Positions 18,501 to 28,570 of a stretch of DNA of 64,000 bases are shown here, piece by piece. A program made the position numbers and the translations under genes. This DNA comes from Tritrichomonas foetus. Its lineage: Eukaryota; Parabasalia; Tritrichomonadida; Tritrichomonadidae. The number at the start of each line of letters is the position of its first letter. Positions within the stretch are counted from its first letter, which is position 1. The stretch covers positions 27,769 to 91,768 of the forward strand of contig MLAK01001315.1 of the NCBI GenBank assembly GCA_001839685.1, read 5' to 3'. The notes beneath the pieces are model-generated. The model was not told where the DNA came from. It saw nothing but the letters and a program-made list of their open reading frames with translations, and searched no databases.

Positions 18501-19665
18501 TTATAACTCATTATCGACTCTTTCTTTACGCCGATTGACAAAGAAAACCCCATTCCAACTTATCGCAATAGTGGCACGAATTGCACCAATGGAAACTCCA
18601 ACGATCAATCCAAGATTGCTGCCTTATTGTTCTTCATCTTCTTTTTCACGGATATCTTCAAAAACATCTGTACCGTTTATATAAATGCCGATATTATAAA
18701 GACCTTCTTGTATGATTAAACCTTGCATATCGAATAAATATGGATTTGTCGTAAAAACAATGTTGTTGCATATCATTGTGAAGAGAACTGTATTGTTTCC
18801 ATATTTTAAAGTCAAAGAACTAAAACAGACTCTCATCAATACATCCAATTGAAATTCGGTTACTAAAATGGCTGGTATAAAAATTTTCTTTCGTTTTCAT
18901 TTAATGTTGCATTTGGATCATCTGTTAATAAAACATTAATTGAGGCAATACTTTGTGCGTTTTCGATTATCATTTGTATAATGCCACACAGAATAAGCCA
19001 TATCAAGATATGATGGTAAATCTAGCTGGGTATTTTCATATACATAAATTTCATGTGATTGACTTCAAAATCGTTCTACGATTGAAGCTTTCGCATGTAA
19101 CTTTATATCGAAGACGATTTTCACACAAGCACCACGACTAATGACCTTTACTTGACTGCTTATTATTCATCAATAATTTCAATGAATATGTCTTCTTTAT
19201 TCTCTGCATTAATAGTATGGAATGATTATTTTATCCATAATAAATTATGAGATCCTGTTCAATTTATGTAGATTGTAGCTTTTTATTCGACTTGATTCCC
19301 ATATTCGATCATCAAATATGATAGGAAGAGTTTCAAAGGGTAATATAGACGCATCCTTGTGTATAAAAATATGGAATAAAAGTTGACAACATCCAAACGG
19401 CCTAACAGTTCGATTATATTGACATCAAAAACATAATTAGTTTTGAAATAAAGGAAATTGGGTTTATCTGTTTGCATATGCAAATTAAGTCTGCCTGAAT
19501 ACTAACCATTAAAGGATAATTGGACATTGATATTATTTTGATTAATACAACTTTCAGTAGTGGTTTCATAAACTCATCTGTTATCAATAAGTATAGTTGA
19601 TCCTGATATTTGATTTATCAAATAAAATAATCATTGGAATATTTTGAATAAATATTTTTAATACC
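18501..19665 (-). pseudogene. decayed C-terminal copy of the neighbouring surface-protein gene
   Basis: Translated on the minus strand, this stretch follows the last ~410 codons of the intact gene at 20312-23473. Matches include the FIQNIPxIILFDKSN segment near 19620, MQTxKP...LLGxxxxVNF near 19300-19480, SIASINVLLTDDPN near 18910-18950, LTLKYGNNTVLF and PYLF...YINGTD at 18640-18830, and the membrane segment with RRKERVDN at 18501-18620. It is broken: an in-frame TAA at 18624-18626 replaces a sense codon between the acidic stalk and the membrane helix. At least one frameshift lies near 18950-18985. No start codon or signal peptide remains. Confidence 0.88.
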
Positions 19666-19679
19666 TCGAGTATCGGTGG

Positions 19680-19830
19680 TAAATCATTGATTGAGGGAAC
19701 TGTATACTTATCAGGAAATACGAGAATATCAGGATCAACTAATAGTTTCATTGAAAATCTTAAATTTATTAATAATCCTGTTATTACACATGCAAGTGTA
19801 ATAGGCAAATTTCAAGTAAATAATTTATAA
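19680..19830 (+). pseudogene. inverted internal fragment of the same surface-protein gene
   Basis: On the + strand this reads SLIEGTVYLSGNTRIS...SFIENLKFINNPVITHASVIGKFQVNNL then stop. It closely follows an internal part of the intact gene (VIEGNVYFSGE...FIENLTFINNPVITYVSGIGKFKVNNLY, minus strand about 22130-22275). It therefore lies in the opposite orientation to the adjacent fragment at 18501-19665. The junction is between about 19665 and 19680. Confidence 0.85.
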
Positions 19831-20311
19831 GGACCCAAAATATGAATGGAATGGATTCCTGCTTTATATCAAATCATTAAACTTTAAGTCATATTTTTTA
19901 CAATATATGGGTGTTATAGTTATTCTTCATGAAAAAAGTACCAGGAAGGCCATATTTGAATGTGATTCACAAATCTGAATATCTATTAATTTCGTAGATG
20001 AAAGTTTTTTGAAAAGGCTTTATATATTTTCACACATGTTGTAGTTGTGTTGAAATCCTCAATGAGTTTCATAATATTGAGATATCGTTTATCGAATGAC
20101 TTTACATTGACAACTAGCAAGTAAGCATTTTTGATATGAGATATAAATTTAATATTATAAAAATGTATCTACCGAATTTCATAATATATGGATATTGTTT
20201 TTCTCAGAATTCAATCTGAATTACATTCACTAGAAACTTTTTTATTCGATAGATAGAGAGTAATAAAACAATATATCGAAATATTTAATGTTTATTTACA
20301 TTCAAAATACA
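19831..20311. other. intergenic, possible further pseudogene debris
   Basis: 480 bases downstream of the intact surface-protein gene. Short stretches near 19840-19930 weakly resemble the region following the inverted fragment in the parent, but I cannot align them reliably. No open gene. Confidence 0.45.
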
Positions 20312-23300
20312 TCAAGGTTCATAATTATCTATTCTTTCTTTCCGACGAGTGATAATAAAAACTGTTGTTCCTGCACAAACTAGAGTTACAAGGACGGCAC
20401 CAATACTGAACCCAACAATAAGTCCTATATTGGTTCCTTTTTCTTCTTCTTGACTTTCATTGATATCTTCCTCATAGAAATGATCTGTTCCATTAATATA
20501 GAGACCGATAGAATAAAAATCTTTGGGAATTTCAACACCATGTTGATTAAATAGATAGGGATCTGTAGTAAAAATAATATCATCACATATTATATTGAAG
20601 AGAATTGTATCATTTCCATATGTTAAATTAAAAGAATTAAAATCTAATTTAGAAAGAAGTTCATTACAACTTGTACCAACTCTTGCATCAGCTAATAAAA
20701 ATGGTTGATAAAAGTACTGTTTTTCTGTTTCAGTTAAAGTTGTATCAGGATCATCTAAAAATAAAACATTGATTTGGGCAATATTTTGTGCATTTTGAAT
20801 AACAGAAGGTGCAGTATGATCAGCTGTAAAATTCCAAACAATATAAACCATATCAAGATATTTAGGAGTTTCAAATGTTGATCTTTGATAAAAATATATT
20901 TCATTGGATTCACTCCAAAAGCTTGTTAAAGAAACATCCTTCACTGACAATGTTTTTTTCAGCCGAATTTTAATGTCACCATTAAATTTGAGAGAATCCA
21001 AGTATCCACCAACTGTTGCATCGTTTAAAATTTCAATAAATAAGTCATTTTGGTTATCATTGGTGATCGTGATTTGATAGAGCTTATGAAAAGTCGATCG
21101 AATTTCCATAATTGATTGTGTTGACGTTCGGTTGAGATAAAGCTGATTATTAGATTTTGTTCGATCAGCATTCCATAATCTATCATCAAAATCGATTGGA
21201 ATATGTTCAAATTGAGTTTCTAAACGTACATGTCCATCTAAAATAATTGGACTAAAGTTAACTTTATTCCATTCGCCAAGAAGATGAATTATTCCTATTT
21301 TTGAACCAAAATCTGCTCGAATATAAATCATTGATGGCTTTGTAGTTTGCATATCCAAAAAAAGTTTATTTGTGAGTCTATCAGTATAATGGCAATCAAG
21401 TGTGATATTAGTGTGATTAATACCAGTGATAATTCCACTTTCGGTAGTGGTTTCATATAGCCATCCATTATCAATAAATGTGATGTTTTTAACACAATTA
21501 TTCGATTTATCGAATAAAATAATAATCAATGGAATATTTTGAATAAAATTTTTCATTGTTTCTAATTGACTAATTCGATCAATTGTAAAAGAAGAAACTT
21601 CTGAAAAATCAAGTAATGAATAACTAGAATCCATTAATGCTGTATATCGACAAAAAAATTCATTCTTAACAATGAATGAATTTTGCCATTTAATCGTGAA
21701 TGGATTTCCTGTTGTTGATCCAAAACCCCAATATGTAATGAAATCGGAAACATTTTGTGGAACAATAAATGTAATAATCACATCTTTCTTTGATGGTGAA
21801 ACTAAAATTTTCGTTGATGAACAAATACATGTTAAATCAATTGTTACATTTGATGTTGCTCGAAATGTGATTGATGATAATGTTTTTTCATATTCTTTTG
21901 GCCATTCCATTTTTGAAACATCAAGTTTAATTGTTGTTTTCGGAATTTGGATGACTTCATAACCAATATATTGATTATTTTTATTTAAAAATTGATATTC
22001 TGGATATTTAGGAATAAATGTAATTTCATTTAAATTATATGAGTCAATATTTTCAACATATATAACATTATAAAATTTTTTACTTGTGACTAATTCACTG
22101 ATGATTTGAAATTTTCCGTATAAATTATTTACTTTAAATTTTCCTATTCCACTTACATAAGTAATAACAGGATTATTAATAAATGTAAGATTTTCAATGA
22201 AAATATCTGTATTAACTTTCACTGATATTTCACCAGAAAAATAAACATTTCCTTCAATTACAGACTGACTTTCAATTTCTGAGGTAGTAATATTGATTTT
22301 ATAGTCGTTAGATCGTAAAACACCTTTAATATCAACTTTTTCACAAATTAAATTTAAATCACTTTGAATCGGCGAATCTCCACTGAATAAAAACGTGGCA
22401 ACTGTCCCACGAATCATTTCATGAATTAAATTAATTCGACTTTCTGGATAAAAAACAACATCTGTTAATGATAAACTCACGATTTCATGTTCATTATTCC
22501 AATGCAGACTTGATGAAAATACAGTCAGTTCAAATAATGTTCCTGTTGAAATGTTAAAATGATGACCATATGAATTTAAATAATTACCTTCACCAAAATA
22601 AATATCATGACCTTTGGTAAAATCGTTTTGAATGAAATATAAATAATGAGGATATGAAGTTGTATAGTTAATATTACCTGATATTCGAAAAGAGACATTA
22701 TCATTAACAATTTTAAAATAAAATGCGTTTGAATAATTCAACATTTCTGGTAAATTGACTATAAGTTCTAAATTCATATTATTTCTTTCTTTTAATTTGA
22801 AATTCATTATCATTTGTTGATTTTCAAATAACACAGTTGTATTTCTTGCCAAAGATATATCAAACATATTTGGTTCACCATGTTTCAATTTCATATTTAA
22901 CTGTGGCATTGAAATATCATAAGAAAATGTTATATTTTCTATTGAAGTACTACTATCACACAAAATCATTCTGCAAAAAGAAATGTTAGAAAAATTGGAA
23001 AGAAAATTAACCGGCATTTCTGCCTTTACAGTATCCAAAACAAATCCTGGATCTATTGTAACTGATGTATCTTTTGAAAAAGTGATATATCCTGTTGATA
23101 AATATTCACCTTTCACAACAAGATCAATATTTGAAAACTTCAGTCCAGGACAATTGTCATCATCCGAGGATGATGTGTCAAGTGTTAAAACCGCCCGCCC
23201 TTCGGTTTTGTTAAATAGAAATCGATAAGCAGGAAATTCATCATTCCGCTTCATTTTATCACCATCAGAAAGAAACATTGGAAGCTCATTACATTCAATT

Positions 23301-23473
23301 TCCAAGTCTTCATCGATGAGAATTTCAGGCAATCTGATTTGGGATAAATCAATTGAGTTGATTTGTTCAATTAATTCTTCCCGACTCTCGCATCGAATAT
23401 AACTGGAAAATCCACCTTCAGTGATATAATACGCTGCTTGAGAGAATCTCCAAAGGACGAAAAGCAACATCAT
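20312..23473 (-). CDS. large type I surface membrane protein, 1053 aa
   Basis: The first ATG is at 23473; the longer open frame begins at a TTG. The protein starts MMLLFVLWRFSQAAYY, a likely signal peptide. It continues with about 980 ectodomain residues rich in beta-strand-like segments and many Asn-glycosylation sequons (NFT, NIT, NVS, NTT). An acidic stalk (NESQEEEKG) precedes one membrane helix (GLIVGFSIGAVLVTLVCAGTTVFII). A short basic tail, TRRKERIDNYEP, has a Tyr that could serve in endocytosis. This architecture (giant ectodomain, GxxVGxSxGA helix, short tail) is typical of trichomonad surface-protein families. The family has no name I can give. A role in adhesion or host contact is inference. 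A broken relative lies just downstream. Confidence 0.8.
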   Translation of the reverse strand: MMLLFVLWRFSQAAYYITEGGFSSYIRCESREELIEQINSIDLSQIRLPEILIDEDLEIECNELPMFLSDGDKMKRNDEFPAYRFLFNKTEGRAVLTLDTSSSDDDNCPGLKFSNIDLVVKGEYLSTGYITFSKDTSVTIDPGFVLDTVKAEMPVNFLSNFSNISFCRMILCDSSTSIENITFSYDISMPQLNMKLKHGEPNMFDISLARNTTVLFENQQMIMNFKLKERNNMNLELIVNLPEMLNYSNAFYFKIVNDNVSFRISGNINYTTSYPHYLYFIQNDFTKGHDIYFGEGNYLNSYGHHFNISTGTLFELTVFSSSLHWNNEHEIVSLSLTDVVFYPESRINLIHEMIRGTVATFLFSGDSPIQSDLNLICEKVDIKGVLRSNDYKINITTSEIESQSVIEGNVYFSGEISVKVNTDIFIENLTFINNPVITYVSGIGKFKVNNLYGKFQIISELVTSKKFYNVIYVENIDSYNLNEITFIPKYPEYQFLNKNNQYIGYEVIQIPKTTIKLDVSKMEWPKEYEKTLSSITFRATSNVTIDLTCICSSTKILVSPSKKDVIITFIVPQNVSDFITYWGFGSTTGNPFTIKWQNSFIVKNEFFCRYTALMDSSYSLLDFSEVSSFTIDRISQLETMKNFIQNIPLIIILFDKSNNCVKNITFIDNGWLYETTTESGIITGINHTNITLDCHYTDRLTNKLFLDMQTTKPSMIYIRADFGSKIGIIHLLGEWNKVNFSPIILDGHVRLETQFEHIPIDFDDRLWNADRTKSNNQLYLNRTSTQSIMEIRSTFHKLYQITITNDNQNDLFIEILNDATVGGYLDSLKFNGDIKIRLKKTLSVKDVSLTSFWSESNEIYFYQRSTFETPKYLDMVYIVWNFTADHTAPSVIQNAQNIAQINVLFLDDPDTTLTETEKQYFYQPFLLADARVGTSCNELLSKLDFNSFNLTYGNDTILFNIICDDIIFTTDPYLFNQHGVEIPKDFYSIGLYINGTDHFYEEDINESQEEEKGTNIGLIVGFSIGAVLVTLVCAGTTVFIITRRKERIDNYEP

Positions 23474-24004
23474 ATAGAAATTTTCTAAATCCTCAATTTT
23501 TTTTCTGAAAAAGTTTGAATTATGATCATTCAATGTCAAGTGCCAATTCTGTCCTTTTTCTATAACTTTTGATATAATTTGATATATTTTTGAGTTGCCA
23601 ATCGTAGATTTTTATCACTTTTGAATGATCTTCCCTTACACATTAACTTTTTAAAAGAATTTCTTTTTTCAAAAAGTTGTGTTTTTAAATTATGATAATT
23701 TCATATTGTTCTGTCTTCTTCATAAAATCCTGCCAACTCATGGTTTTTTATTGTCTTCCAAAATAAAAAAGGTTTTGTTAAATTTCGCCCCAAAGAAAAA
23801 TCCAATAGGAAATTCATTTGTGAATATTCGTTGTTGTTCGTGAAAATAATATTTTCATTCATAAAAAGTATAGGTGCCGCTTATGGTCATTTTCCACTTT
23901 TTTGTCCATACGGATTCATGACCCCCTACCCATGCATAAAAGTGCACAATTTATGAAATTACCTATAATAAAAAGTATTAAAAAGTGTAAGTTTTATTTA
24001 TCTT
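23474..24004. other. intergenic, 530 bases
   Basis: Upstream region of the surface-protein gene and downstream of the ABC transporter. No gene, RNA or repeat recognised. Confidence 0.55.
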
Positions 24005-25858
24005 CTAATTTTTCTTCAAAAGATGGTGGTCTTCTTCTGTAAGTTGCCTTTGAACTAAATTGTAATAATACCCACCTTTCGTCAGAAGTTCGTCATGAGT
24101 TCCTTGTTCTTTGATTTCACCTGCATCAAAAACATAAATCACATCTGCGTTTCTGACAGTACTTAATCTGTGAGCTACAACAACGGCTGTTCGATCAGCC
24201 ATTACTTTATCAAGCGCATTTTGAACCTTCTTTTCACTTCCTGCATCAAGAGCAGAAGTTGCTTCATCTGTGATTAAAATGACCGGATCTTTAATCACTG
24301 CACGCGCGATTGCAATTCGTTGTCTTTGACCTCCACTTAATGATGATCCTTTTTCACCAACAATTTCTTTGTATCCATGTGGTAGCTTTTCAATGAATTT
24401 TCTTGCATTTGCTGCTTCAGCTGCTGCAATGACTTGTTCTTTTGTTGCTTTCTTAGCACCATATTTAATGTTATCTTCAATTGAACATTGGAATAAAGTT
24501 GGTTCTTGTGCAACAAGAGCAATTTTATGATGAAGCCAACGGGGATCAAGTTCACGAATATCAACATCATCCAGATAAATTGCACCTTCGGTAACATCAT
24601 AAAATCTTTCTAGAAGTTGAACAACCGTTGATTTTCCACTTCCACTGTGACCAACAAATGCTGCAATTTGTCCTGCTGGAACATCAAATGAAACATTTCG
24701 AAGAACATAAGTATCACGTGTTGGATATTTAAATGAAACATTTTTGAATTCAATATGACCTTTAAAATTCTCGATTTTCTTACCACCTTCGAATTGAACT
24801 TCAGATTGATGTCTAGAAAGCTTCAGAATTCTAGCACCTGCAGCAATTGCTTTTTGTTCTGATTGCATTGAACCTTGCATTGAAAGAATTGCAAAACTTC
24901 CCAACATTGTGAAACCAAAAACAGAGAATAAATCACCAACTGGCATAACTCCTTTAACAACTAGAGTTCCTCCATAATAAACATTACCAACAACCATACT
25001 CCAAATCACAATCATGATTAAAGACATCATTGCTGTCATAATCAAACTTATTTTAATTTCAATATTTCCAGAATTTTCTGTATATTCAATGAATCTTTTG
25101 ATTTCTATCGATTCACGATTAAATGTTTTCACTGTGCGAATTGAAGAAAGTGATTCTTCTGCAATTGTCATTGATTTACTAACATTTTCGAATTTCTGTG
25201 CACTAAGTTTGACAACTTTTGGAACGAAAATTCCTATAAAAATTAAAACAACTGGAACAGTGGCTAATGCAATTAGTGCTAACCTCCAACTATACACAAA
25301 TGAAAGAATAATACCAGAGAGAAATTGTGCAATATATTGAAGCTGTTCACCTTTCATTGTTCCAAATGCATCTTGCACCATTTGAGCATCTTCTGAAAGT
25401 AATGTTAAAATTCCACCAATTGGATTAACATCAAAAAACGTTACTTCACTTTTCATCATTGTATTGAATAGTTGTTTTCGAATTTTAACAGATAATTTTG
25501 ATCCAAGTCTGATCCATAGAAAAGTATCCAAAAACTTGCAGAAACCTGCTCCTACAGCTATAATTATATAATAAAGGCCGAAGTTTTGAAGATCTTTGTA
25601 TTTTTCTTCTGTATTTTTTGTTCGATCTGCCAATAAGTTCAAAATTTGGCCAAATACAAGATAAACAACAATTGGAATTGCTCCTATAATTAGTGAAGGA
25701 AATACAGCTATTTTGGCGCTACATTCATGAAATAAAACTGAATAAAGATGAGATCGAGCTTCTTTTTTTTCTTCTTTGGTAAATTCTTCTTTATTGTTTG
25801 GTGGTGGAACATAATCTGACTCATCCAAATACATGCTTTCTATATCACTGTCGCTCAT
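24005..25858 (-). CDS. ABC transporter, B-type half transporter (one TMD plus one NBD)
   Basis: ATP-driven membrane exporter of the ABCB/MDR type, 617 residues. The first ATG is at 25858; the upstream extension starts at a TTG. The N-terminal cytosolic part (about 45 residues) is acidic with YVPPPNNKEEF. Six predicted membrane helices span about 50-330. The nucleotide-binding domain follows and is complete: an A-loop Tyr in KYPTRD, Walker A GHSGSGKST near 400, a Q-loop in ALVAQEP, signature LSGGQRQRIAIARA near 500, Walker B VILITDEATSALD, and the switch His in VVAHRLS. It must dimerise to work. The substrate is not predictable. No mitochondrial-type presequence is evident. Confidence 0.95.
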   Translation of the reverse strand: MSDSDIESMYLDESDYVPPPNNKEEFTKEEKKEARSHLYSVLFHECSAKIAVFPSLIIGAIPIVVYLVFGQILNLLADRTKNTEEKYKDLQNFGLYYIIIAVGAGFCKFLDTFLWIRLGSKLSVKIRKQLFNTMMKSEVTFFDVNPIGGILTLLSEDAQMVQDAFGTMKGEQLQYIAQFLSGIILSFVYSWRLALIALATVPVVLIFIGIFVPKVVKLSAQKFENVSKSMTIAEESLSSIRTVKTFNRESIEIKRFIEYTENSGNIEIKISLIMTAMMSLIMIVIWSMVVGNVYYGGTLVVKGVMPVGDLFSVFGFTMLGSFAILSMQGSMQSEQKAIAAGARILKLSRHQSEVQFEGGKKIENFKGHIEFKNVSFKYPTRDTYVLRNVSFDVPAGQIAAFVGHSGSGKSTVVQLLERFYDVTEGAIYLDDVDIRELDPRWLHHKIALVAQEPTLFQCSIEDNIKYGAKKATKEQVIAAAEAANARKFIEKLPHGYKEIVGEKGSSLSGGQRQRIAIARAVIKDPVILITDEATSALDAGSEKKVQNALDKVMADRTAVVVAHRLSTVRNADVIYVFDAGEIKEQGTHDELLTKGGYYYNLVQRQLTEEDHHLLKKN

Positions 25859-26861
25859 GATGAGAAAGGAAGAAAAATGAAGTAAAATTTTAATGATTAT
25901 CAATTTATTGAATTTATTGAAATTTGTGGATTGAGTATTGAAAATGCAGATCGAAATGTATGCCTCTTTTATGATAGAACTAGAGGTTTACTTATTTGTT
26001 TTCACAAAAATTGTATAGAAATTTACTTTCAATGGTCCATTTTTTGTTTAACTTGTTATTTGGTCTATTTATGATTTTTTCTGAAATGATTCGTATTGAA
26101 AATTTGTGTGATATTCAAAATGCATAAAGTTCACAGTTCTTTAAATATCTTTCATTATATCACCAAAAAAATGAATATCTCTCATAGATAGTCAAAAGCA
26201 TATACTGTATTAAATTTATACAAGTTCTCAACTAATTTATGATCACATGCATGAAAATAACATAAAAAGGTGATTACTTATCTGTTTTATTCGACTGTTA
26301 ACAAGTGTATTCACATTCGATAAAGTGAGTTCTTCATTTAATTGACATTTGGTTAATTAAATGCAATTATTGTATGATTAAATCCAGTAGATTTTTTCCT
26401 AAGGAAATTCTTCACTCACAAAAGGTTCTTATTATATTTAATATGAATGATATGGCTTTATTAGTATTTATTCTAATATTATCAGTAGTTATGTGTATTC
26501 ATCACTTTTTCTTTTTTGTAATCAATGATGTAATCATCAGTTTTGAATGTTTTTAATCATTTTCCTTCAATCAAGGATTCATTTTTATTTAGAAAACCAA
26601 GTAAGTCGGTCAAATTCATTCAAATAGCTCATTGATAGTTAATGTTTCTATTTTTCTGATTTCCTCTTTGTCATGCTTTGGATAATATTCATGACCATAA
26701 ATTGCATATTCTTGGAATCTTAAAAAACTGAGACAATGAATATTCTAATTATTAGAAAAAAGAATTAAACAAATCAAGTTCTTAAAGATTTCATTCAATT
26801 TATTTTTTATATAAAAGACAGTAAATTCAATCAATGATTATTTTTTTCCCTTTCAGATTTT
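25859..26861. other. intergenic, about 1 kb, with a short coding remnant
   Basis: AT-rich. A + strand open frame at 26374-26556 has an intergenic-like composition and was not accepted. A minus-strand remnant at 26616-26744 is listed separately. Confidence 0.55.
26616..26744 (-). pseudogene. short coding remnant, about 42 codons, stop at both ends
   Basis: On the minus strand an open stretch bounded by stop codons reads as a plausible protein end: segments CLSFLRFQEYAIYGHEYY and KHDKEEIRKIETLT, then NELFE and stop. Its balanced composition differs from the Ile/Phe/Asn-rich junk typical of the spacer. It has no ATG and no continuation upstream. It is probably the 3' end of a decayed gene of unknown family. 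Confidence 0.4.
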
Positions 26862-28256
26862 TCATCCTCGTTTTGGTTTGAATAAATCGAATACATATTT
26901 GATTGTATTTCTTTCCAAAAACAAAACTGTTGCACCAAAAACTGGAAGAAGTGCTGCACAAATCTTCAATCCAAGTCTGCTTCCGAGAACCGATATGCAT
27001 CCAAAAGCAAGGAGAAGAGCTGGATTCGGGAAAACTGACCAAAGCGGGCCACATTCAGAGAATATCACATATAAAGCCATGGCACTTCGAACACTCATAG
27101 CCACACCATTAGAATATATAGCGCCAACTGGACCGTTTAATTTTCCAAACAAATAAGTCATTAAAAGATAAGAAGCGTTGACAACTGCCAAAAAGATATT
27201 GTATATTTCTAAACGATTTTGTGGTAGGCGCGCATTTGGAAAAGCTTCGGAAATTCCGTTTAATGCGATAAATGGCATAACACGACAGAAAGCAGAAAGA
27301 ACATCTTTTGACTCTTGTGTTGACCATTTTTGTCCATAGACAATGGAAAGAAGGGGTGGACCAAGTTGTGGCCCAAAAGAAGCTGCAAAAAGTGCCACGT
27401 AAAGAACAACTCGCGTGAGAATGGAAATAACATCAACGGGTGCATTTTTTTGTGATGCACAAAGGCTGTAAACTGACATTTCGATAGGCGCAAAAATAAT
27501 TCGTGCGACTAATGCACAGAGATCACTAACAAGGCCATATACACCAATTTGTGCAGGAGTAGTAATCATTAAAAGTATCATTCTTTCACCTTGTGAGAAA
27601 AGCCATTGAAGAATAGTTTGAAATGCAAATGGTCGAAGTGATCTGATTTCTCTTTTAGTTGGATATTCAATATACGGTTTCTTACATATAATAAAGAATA
27701 AAACAACAGTTAGAACTCCATATAAAAGATGGGCAAATCCAAAAATTAGCATAAGCTCATAAGGTGAAGTGTAAAGAGTTTTTGTGAGAATAACTGTAAT
27801 GACACTTTTGAGTAGAAAACTAATTGCAGTTACTCTCGAAGTAGGTTTCGGCTGAAGTTGGGCCAATTGTGGAACTGCCCAGATTTCACCGACAAGTTCA
27901 AGCAAAGATCCTAAAACTGTCATAAAAACAGCAACCATATATCCATCAATCTCAGGGGCAGCTCGAAGAGATAAAAATAAAATGACAGGTGAGATCAAAA
28001 ATCCAATCACTAACGGAAGAAGGGAGTAACGATAATAAGTAGCCTCTTCTTTACCAGCTTTAGCAGAAGCTTTCCTAACACCATCACGTGCCCAAAAAAT
28101 AATGGTCTCATTAATCAAGGATAATCGAACACTCCAAATACCGAATAGTTCGGGTTCAAGGAGACGAACGAGTATCTGGTTTGATGCAAAGCTTAAAATC
28201 CTTGATAAAAACTGAGAAATAAATGTAGATGACCAGAAACCAATAAAAGACTCCAT
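26862..28256 (-). CDS. RFT1: RFT1 family membrane protein (dolichol-linked oligosaccharide pathway)
   Basis: A 464-residue polytopic ER membrane protein of the RFT1 family, required for N-glycosylation at the step where Man5GlcNAc2-PP-dolichol appears in the lumen; its exact flippase role is debated. The ATG at 28256 gives MESFIGFWSSTFISQFLSR. The upstream extension begins at TTG and is not needed. Family hallmarks are visible: LVRLLEPELFGIWSVRLSLINETIIFWARDGVRKAS near the N-terminus (RFT1: LR.L.PE.LG..NVRL.LL..TI.F..RE..R+A), and FQTILQWLFSQGERMIL in the middle. About 12 hydrophobic helices. It is divergent from the S29 gene, with 140 bases between starts. Confidence 0.92.
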   Translation of the reverse strand: MESFIGFWSSTFISQFLSRILSFASNQILVRLLEPELFGIWSVRLSLINETIIFWARDGVRKASAKAGKEEATYYRYSLLPLVIGFLISPVILFLSLRAAPEIDGYMVAVFMTVLGSLLELVGEIWAVPQLAQLQPKPTSRVTAISFLLKSVITVILTKTLYTSPYELMLIFGFAHLLYGVLTVVLFFIICKKPYIEYPTKREIRSLRPFAFQTILQWLFSQGERMILLMITTPAQIGVYGLVSDLCALVARIIFAPIEMSVYSLCASQKNAPVDVISILTRVVLYVALFAASFGPQLGPPLLSIVYGQKWSTQESKDVLSAFCRVMPFIALNGISEAFPNARLPQNRLEIYNIFLAVVNASYLLMTYLFGKLNGPVGAIYSNGVAMSVRSAMALYVIFSECGPLWSVFPNPALLLAFGCISVLGSRLGLKICAALLPVFGATVLFLERNTIKYVFDLFKPKRG

Positions 28257-28349
28257 GATTTTTACATGAAATGTGAAATGAAAAATCAAACAGGTGAAAT
28301 GTCAATAAATGGTGAAATGATGAATTGCTATGTGAAAAGAAATAATGAT

Positions 28350-28375
28350 TAAATACTTGTGTCACTTTTTTTGTC
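28350..28375 (+). promoter_or_regulatory. candidate initiator element upstream of the S29 gene
   Basis: The sequence tcactttttttg starts at about 28361, some 36 bases before the S29 ATG. It fits the first positions of the Trichomonas vaginalis initiator consensus TCAYTWYTCATTA. Use of the same element in this organism is inferred. Confidence 0.35.
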
Positions 28376-28396
28376 TTGGTCGACCTTTCAGCAGAA

Positions 28397-28570
28397 ATGC
28401 CAGTCGATTTCGTTCCAAAACACAACCGTGAAAACGCTAAGGGAAGCTTCGCCCGTGGATGCCGTGTCTGCCAAAAACGCCGTGGTGTCATTCGCTCATA
28501 CGGACTCAACATGTGCCGCAGATGCTTCCGCGAGCGCGCCACAGTTCTTGGTTTCAAGAAATACGATTAA
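28397..28570 (+). CDS. RPS29: 40S ribosomal protein S29 (uS14)
   Basis: A 57-residue protein of exactly the expected size for eukaryotic S29. The zinc-binding cysteines are present in two pairs, CRVCQKRRG and MCRRCFRERA, and the central RSYGLNMC matches the family's RKYGLNMC. It ends GFKKYD, as S29 ends GFxKxD. The N-terminus (MPVDFVPKHNRENAKGSFAR) is diverged. The start was chosen at the ATG at 28397; the open frame continues upstream only from a TTG. It is a small-subunit component in the 40S head, near the mRNA path. The gene is G+C-richer than its surroundings, as expected for a highly expressed gene. Confidence 0.95.
   Translation: MPVDFVPKHNRENAKGSFARGCRVCQKRRGVIRSYGLNMCRRCFRERATVLGFKKYD

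Noticed and set aside
26374..26556. 60-codon + strand frame in the intergenic region
   Set aside because: Phe/Ile/Val-rich, no homology or leader; looks like AT-rich spacer.
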